A stretch of DNA of 28,846 bases from positions 1-28,846 of the IMG/VR virus record IMGVR_UViG_3300031576_000238, one strand, 5' to 3'. Below are positions 24,934 through 28,846 of this stretch, in pieces; position 1 is the first letter of the stretch, and each line of letters begins with the position of its first letter. The notes beneath the pieces were generated by a model. The model was not told the DNA's origin and did no database searches. It worked only from the letters and a program-made list of their open reading frames with translations. The translations under genes and the position numbers were made by a program. This DNA comes from a virus.

Positions 24934-26613
24934 ATGGCTGGTGTTAAGATTAAACATAGATCAGGTGCTGCCGATGGCGCAACAGCTATTGGACATGAGT
25001 TTGATACTAAAGAATCACTAGTAACAGCGGGAGCAAAACTTCTTTCCGTAAAGAATGCTGGAACGGAAAAGTTCTCAGTTGATAAAGACGGAAACGTAAA
25101 TACTCAGTCAGTAATAACAGTTGCTCCTGCTGCTGGTTCAGCAGGAATTAATGCTGCAATTACAACACTTAACGCCCTTGGTGGTGGAAAAGTTCAACTA
25201 CTTCCTGGTACATATTCAGTTGTTACAGTAGCTATTGGAACATTTTATATTCCAGTATTTAATAATATCACTATTGAAGGTGCTGGGGATTCAACAATTT
25301 TAGATGTACAATCAGGAGCAGGATTTACCGGAGGTTGTGGCATAGCAATAAATTATACAGGGTATGCTACTTCACAAGCAATAAACAACGTTACTAAAGG
25401 AGATACTTCTATATTTACTACAACTCCAGGTAATGCTTCTGCTTATCTAGTTGGAGATCGAGTAAGGATAAGTGGTCTAGATACTGATGGAAATTTTGAT
25501 TCAGAATGGCATGAAGTTGCTGTTAATGGAATTGGAGGAACAGGGGAAGTTCAATTAAGGACCCCAGTTCTTAGAACAATGACAGGTGTAACATCTGCGG
25601 CAGGTAGAGGTAATAAGAATAATCATTTAAAAAATTTCAAGGTAACTCATAGTTCTGGGGTTTTTCAAGCCCTTATCTCATTTAATAGTGGACTTCAGTG
25701 TTCTATTGAAGGAGTTACTATGGAAGAAATTACTACAGTTTCTGATGGTGCAATAGGATTTCAAAGTCACATTAAAGGCTTATTAAAAGATTGCCGAGTA
25801 AGAAGTGTGCCTAGAACGGGTATAGCTATTGATTCTAGCTTAGATTCTATATTAGAAAATTGTTATGTAGATAAAGCAAATTCAGATTCTGCTAGTGGAG
25901 AATACGGGATTAAAGTAAATGGTTCAGTAGATTGTGTAATAAGAAATAATACAGTATTAAATACTGCTGTAACAGCCGGTATTTCAAATAGATACGGTAG
26001 TGGGGCTGTAAGTAGAAGATTACTTTTAGAAGGAAATCATGTAGCAGTAGCTGGTACATATGGTATAGAAATTGGATCTACTTTAGGCAATGATGGTGAA
26101 TATAACAACGACAATACGTTTTTAAACAATAAAGTAGAAGGAATTACTGCTGGAGTTGGTTTAGAGTTACAGGCTCAAAAGAAAGCCGTTGTAAAAGGAA
26201 ATCATGTCTATAACTGTGCAACAGGATTTAGAACTCAAGGTGGATCAGATTATACTATAGTAGGCAATACTTTTGAAAGAATTGGAACAGGAGAAGGAAT
26301 TTCTATCCAAACCAATCGAAATAGATTTGCGATTATAGGTAATATTTTTCGTACTTGTGGTGGTATAGGTATTTATGTGGACGGAAGTAAATCTACTGTT
26401 ATAGGGAATACGATAGAAACTACTACAGGTCATGGGATACAAATTCTTCAAGATAACAATATCGTTCAGGGAAACTTAGTAAGTGGTATTGGTGGAACTG
26501 GTATCCATATCACTGCTACTGCAAGCGACAATTTAGTTGTTGGAAATAATGCTAATGGCGAGGGCATTACTGACCTTGGAACCAATAATATATTAGGATT
26601 AAATAAGGAGTAA
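24934..26613 (+). CDS. Tailspike 3: beta-helix protein, second paralogue
   Basis: Also 559 aa, with AAGGAG before ATG 24934. It repeats the layout of tailspike 2: short N-terminus, module 17-53 (AGAKLLSVKNAGTEKFSVDK), beta-helix opening GSAGINAAITTLNALGGGKV, the inserted segment at about 155-216 (EWHEVAVNGIGGTGEVQL), rungs with RNNTVLN and SKSTVIGNTIETTT, and a cap ending NILGLNKE. Identity to tailspike 2 is high in the first 100 residues and in the insert, and low in the middle rungs, where ligand specificity is expected. The pair looks like tandem duplication followed by divergence of the receptor-facing surface. Confidence 0.83.
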   Translation: MAGVKIKHRSGAADGATAIGHEFDTKESLVTAGAKLLSVKNAGTEKFSVDKDGNVNTQSVITVAPAAGSAGINAAITTLNALGGGKVQLLPGTYSVVTVAIGTFYIPVFNNITIEGAGDSTILDVQSGAGFTGGCGIAINYTGYATSQAINNVTKGDTSIFTTTPGNASAYLVGDRVRISGLDTDGNFDSEWHEVAVNGIGGTGEVQLRTPVLRTMTGVTSAAGRGNKNNHLKNFKVTHSSGVFQALISFNSGLQCSIEGVTMEEITTVSDGAIGFQSHIKGLLKDCRVRSVPRTGIAIDSSLDSILENCYVDKANSDSASGEYGIKVNGSVDCVIRNNTVLNTAVTAGISNRYGSGAVSRRLLLEGNHVAVAGTYGIEIGSTLGNDGEYNNDNTFLNNKVEGITAGVGLELQAQKKAVVKGNHVYNCATGFRTQGGSDYTIVGNTFERIGTGEGISIQTNRNRFAIIGNIFRTCGGIGIYVDGSKSTVIGNTIETTTGHGIQILQDNNIVQGNLVSGIGGTGIHITATASDNLVVGNNANGEGITDLGTNNILGLNKE

Positions 26614-26616
26614 CCG

Positions 26617-28209
26617 ATGTCAAGTAGAGTTAAATTTATATCAGGTGAAACAGTCGCCAACAATGAAGCTTTCATACTAGATTCTACACAAGATTTTAGT
26701 GGTGGTGGCAATTGGATGACCTGGAAAAATCTCGGTACTACTTTTGCCGATATTCGACCTACACTATTTTCTCACTTAGGAACAGGGAATAGTTCTTTCG
26801 GCGGTAAGCTTAATGTAAACGCTACAGGAAGTAGTTCAATTGGATTAGATGTTCGTGGCGATATTAATATGTCTACTACTGGGACTATTACTCGTGGTAG
26901 TGCTACAATGGTTCTTATTGATACCCATGTGGCTTCTCCATTGGAGCATGTACTTAATTTTAATGATAGAGTATCACTAAGAATTCAAGGTATTCCAGAT
27001 AGTATTTTGGGAGATAGACAGTTTCCGAGAATCAGAACATTAATGTCTCCAACCATTTTTAATGCTGCTTTCCAAATTTATGAAGAAAATAATCATACTA
27101 CTTCTGGAAATAAAGCTTTACAACTTTTACATAATAGTGGCGCTAAAACAGTATTAGATGTGGACTTTGATGGTACGGTTCGTGGACAAGATTTAGCAAA
27201 TGGTGGTGGTACAAATAACCCATTTAAATTCTTAACAAGAGAACAAGATAACGCAACAGGAGTTGGATATATATTCGATTCTGCTACCTTATCTAATGCA
27301 AGCTCACGACTAGCTTCTTTTAGAAATAACGGAACTGAAAAAGTCAGAGTTAAGTTTAATGGTTACACATGGTTAGGAGGTACTCCAAGTTATACCCCAG
27401 ATGCAAATGCTGGATTGGTAGTTAACTCTTCTCTAATTCAATTAGGGGATGGAACTAGTAACGTAGGATTAGATTTAAAGTGTGGAAGTTCTGGAGCTTA
27501 TATTTCTGATGCTTCTATCTTCTGGTTACACTTCTTAAAGTCACCAAATAAAGTTGAATTCGACGTTAAACAATCATTTGCTAACAACGTAGGTATTATA
27601 GAGACACAGCAAGCAAATGGTAGTGCAGGAGCAGGTTCTCCTGGTTTTAAAATTAATGCTGTAAATGCTCTTTCTACTGCTGGTGATAGACTCCTATCAT
27701 TACATAATGGTGGAAGTGAACGACTTTATGTTGAGTACGATGGTACAATCTATGCCGGTCAAGTAAATAACCCGTTTAATATGAAATCGTTAGAAGACGA
27801 TGGAAGTACAGCAATTGGATATATCTTTGATACAGTTAACTCTCTTACTACAACTACTGCTAAACTATTCTCTTTTAGGAATGGTGGAACAGAGAAGTTT
27901 GGGCTTGCTAAAAATGGTGGTATTAATGCTGGTTCTAAAGGAGTAGCAGTTAGCGCAAGCAGTACGGGTGAAACTCTTATAGGAGTAACAGATACTTCTG
28001 CGGCTAGAACAATTACACTAGATCAAGATGATGAAGTAGATGGTAGAGTAGTTATTATTAAGGATGAATCGGGGGCGGCTGCAACAAATAACATTACAGT
28101 TGATACCGAAGGTTCTTCTACTATTGACGGAGCAGCTTCAGTAGCTATTACAGCTAACTATGGAGTTCTTAGAGTATACTTCCGTAATGGAAACTGGTTT
28201 AGCTTCTAA
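26617..28209 (+). CDS. Tail fibre built of repeated modules
   Basis: A 530-aa protein, with AAGGAG upstream of ATG 26617. It contains up to five copies of the module that precedes the beta-helices (about 17-47, 154-187, 216-250, 342-377, 399-434), e.g. SSRLASFRNNGTEKVRVKFN and GDRLLSLHNGGSERLYVEYD, separated by beta-rich linkers. It has no beta-helix. The C-terminus (about 463-530: ARTITLDQDDEVDGRVVIIK, then VLRVYFRNGNWFSF) is a compact beta domain of a kind often found at fibre ends. It probably forms a trimeric shaft with a terminal receptor-binding head, or a scaffold on which other fibres hang. Confidence 0.82.
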   Translation: MSSRVKFISGETVANNEAFILDSTQDFSGGGNWMTWKNLGTTFADIRPTLFSHLGTGNSSFGGKLNVNATGSSSIGLDVRGDINMSTTGTITRGSATMVLIDTHVASPLEHVLNFNDRVSLRIQGIPDSILGDRQFPRIRTLMSPTIFNAAFQIYEENNHTTSGNKALQLLHNSGAKTVLDVDFDGTVRGQDLANGGGTNNPFKFLTREQDNATGVGYIFDSATLSNASSRLASFRNNGTEKVRVKFNGYTWLGGTPSYTPDANAGLVVNSSLIQLGDGTSNVGLDLKCGSSGAYISDASIFWLHFLKSPNKVEFDVKQSFANNVGIIETQQANGSAGAGSPGFKINAVNALSTAGDRLLSLHNGGSERLYVEYDGTIYAGQVNNPFNMKSLEDDGSTAIGYIFDTVNSLTTTTAKLFSFRNGGTEKFGLAKNGGINAGSKGVAVSASSTGETLIGVTDTSAARTITLDQDDEVDGRVVIIKDESGAAATNNITVDTEGSSTIDGAASVAITANYGVLRVYFRNGNWFSF

Positions 28210-28218
28210 GGAGATTCA

Positions 28219-28704
28219 ATGTCAGGTATAAATTTCAATGACACAGATAATAAAGCTGGTGCTACTGGACAATCGACAAGTTCATTCTCTTGGCAAAATT
28301 TTACACCAACTGTTACCTTAGTGGGTGGTGCAGGAAATGTAGTTCCACAATATAGTACAAATGCTGGCCGATATTTAATAGTAGGAAAAATAGTATTTGT
28401 GGACATTCTTCTAGCTGGAGATGGTGGTAATGAAGGAGCTGGAACTGGACAAATAAATGTGGCTTTGCCTATCGCTGCTGGATCAAATTCAGTTTTGGGA
28501 GATGCTTTTCCAGCAGGTCACTTAAAGGATGGCACTCTACCAGGATCTGCAAATACTCATGTTCTTGCTTCTATTATACCTAGTGCAACAACGGCAGCAC
28601 TGTATCAGTTCACTGGAGCTACTACAACTGCAAATGCAACTGGAGCGGATCAAGCTACAGCAAATCGAACTATAAGACTTCATTTTAGTTATGAAATAAA
28701 TTAA
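28219..28704 (+). CDS. Short fibre-tip / receptor-binding-like protein
   Basis: A 161-aa protein, with AAGGAGATTC before ATG 28219. After a polar start it has SFSWQNFTPTVTLVGGAGNV then GRYLIVGKIVFVDILLAGDG, and NVALPIAAG further on. A WxxFTPTVT opening, a GRY..VGK strand and a LPI strand are typical of a beta-sandwich domain at the distal end of tail fibres. A strand-rich C-terminus ends RTIRLHFSYEIN. As a separate gene after the fibres it may be a tip protein that binds the fibre, or a small decorating protein. No catalytic motif seen. Confidence 0.75.
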   Translation: MSGINFNDTDNKAGATGQSTSSFSWQNFTPTVTLVGGAGNVVPQYSTNAGRYLIVGKIVFVDILLAGDGGNEGAGTGQINVALPIAAGSNSVLGDAFPAGHLKDGTLPGSANTHVLASIIPSATTAALYQFTGATTTANATGADQATANRTIRLHFSYEIN

Positions 28705-28722
28705 TAATTAAGGAGATAAAAA

Positions 28723-28846
28723 ATGGCATTAGTTAAACTTTTGGCTCAGGCCGAAGCACAACCATCTATTGATAAAGCAAAGCTTCTCAGCGTAGAAGTT
28801 GAACCAGCAAGCAAGCGCATGAAGGTTCAATTAGCTAAAGGCTATG
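28723..28846 (+). CDS. N-terminal part of an unidentified gene (cut by window edge)
   Basis: ATG 28723 is preceded by TAAGGAGATAAAAA, a strong ribosome binding site. The 41 readable residues begin MALVKLLAQAEAQPSIDKAK and continue LLSVEVEPASKRMKVQLAKG, a pattern of short helices with a possible strand. It continues the same operon after the fibre genes. Too little is visible to assign a family. Confidence 0.7.
   Translation, partial: MALVKLLAQAEAQPSIDKAKLLSVEVEPASKRMKVQLAKGY

Larger units (their letters stand above)
20437..27918 (+). repeat. About nine copies of an IDKDG fibre module across four genes
   Basis: Protein modules of about 35 residues encoded near 20437-20544, 21664-21774, 23297-23407, 24982-25092, 26665-26757 (weak), 27076-27177 (weak), 27262-27366, 27640-27747 and 27811-27918. 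The shared pattern is hydrophobic-x-LDT, a gap, T.G.KLLS(L/V)KN.G.EKF.(I/V)DKDGN. Examples are AGAKLLSVKNFGVEKIAFDK and TAKLFSFRNGGTEKFGLAKN. It lies immediately before each of the three beta-helix domains and repeats along the fifth-gene fibre. It probably forms a small trimeric beta unit of the shaft. Confidence 0.8.

Noticed and set aside
19765-28704. Diversity-generating retroelement acting on the fibre genes
   Set aside because: No reverse transcriptase, accessory gene or template/variable repeat pair is visible, and fibre C-termini do not look like the usual lectin-type variable region. It cannot be excluded outside the window.

Overview
This window is a piece of the genome of a contractile-tailed (myovirus-type) double-stranded DNA phage or prophage. 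The evidence is one uninterrupted, tightly packed run of rightward genes, with stops and starts overlapping or a few bases apart and nearly every start preceded by a GGAGG/AAGGAG-type ribosome binding site. The gene order is classical: neck, tail sheath, tube, tail assembly chaperone, tape measure, baseplate, fibres. The DNA is A+T-rich. No tRNA, integrase, insertion sequence, CRISPR array or replication gene is present, and no gap exceeds about 60 bases, so host and taxonomy cannot be named from the sequence.

Layout: (1) 1-860: end of an unseen gene, a 73-aa protein with a GDPDET motif, a 69-aa single-membrane-helix protein and a coiled-coil protein. (2) 851-4522: neck/connector block: a beta-domain protein with a helical adaptor-like C-terminus, an HK97-gp10-like tail-completion protein, a probable tail terminator and a small basic protein. 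(3) 4522-9052: an oversized 863-aa sheath with four internal copies of one small domain, the main tube protein, a strong hairpin, a 48-aa basic protein, and two further tube paralogues. (4) 9080-12088: zinc-ribbon tail assembly chaperone with a convincing -1 programmed frameshift site (T TTT TTC) that would fuse it to a 68-residue tail, then a GTG-started tape measure. (5) 12091-19763: baseplate: CIS-tube-like protein, LysM/gp53-like protein, gp27/gpD-like hub, gp5/gpV-like spike without lysozyme, a small unknown, gp25-like wedge, and a 1117-aa gp6/J-like wedge with a long multidomain extension. (6) 19765-28704: a fibre/tailspike array: one long fibre-plus-beta-helix protein, two 559-aa beta-helix tailspikes paralogous to its C-terminus, a fibre of repeated modules, and a short tip-like protein. 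An unidentified gene is cut by the right edge.

The genes together specify neck, contractile tail, baseplate and a multi-specific receptor-binding or depolymerase apparatus. The points most worth a second look are the frameshift at 9787, a small 'GD' beta domain spread through sheath, neck and wedge proteins, the three tube paralogues, and the modular tailspike array built on a shared repeat.
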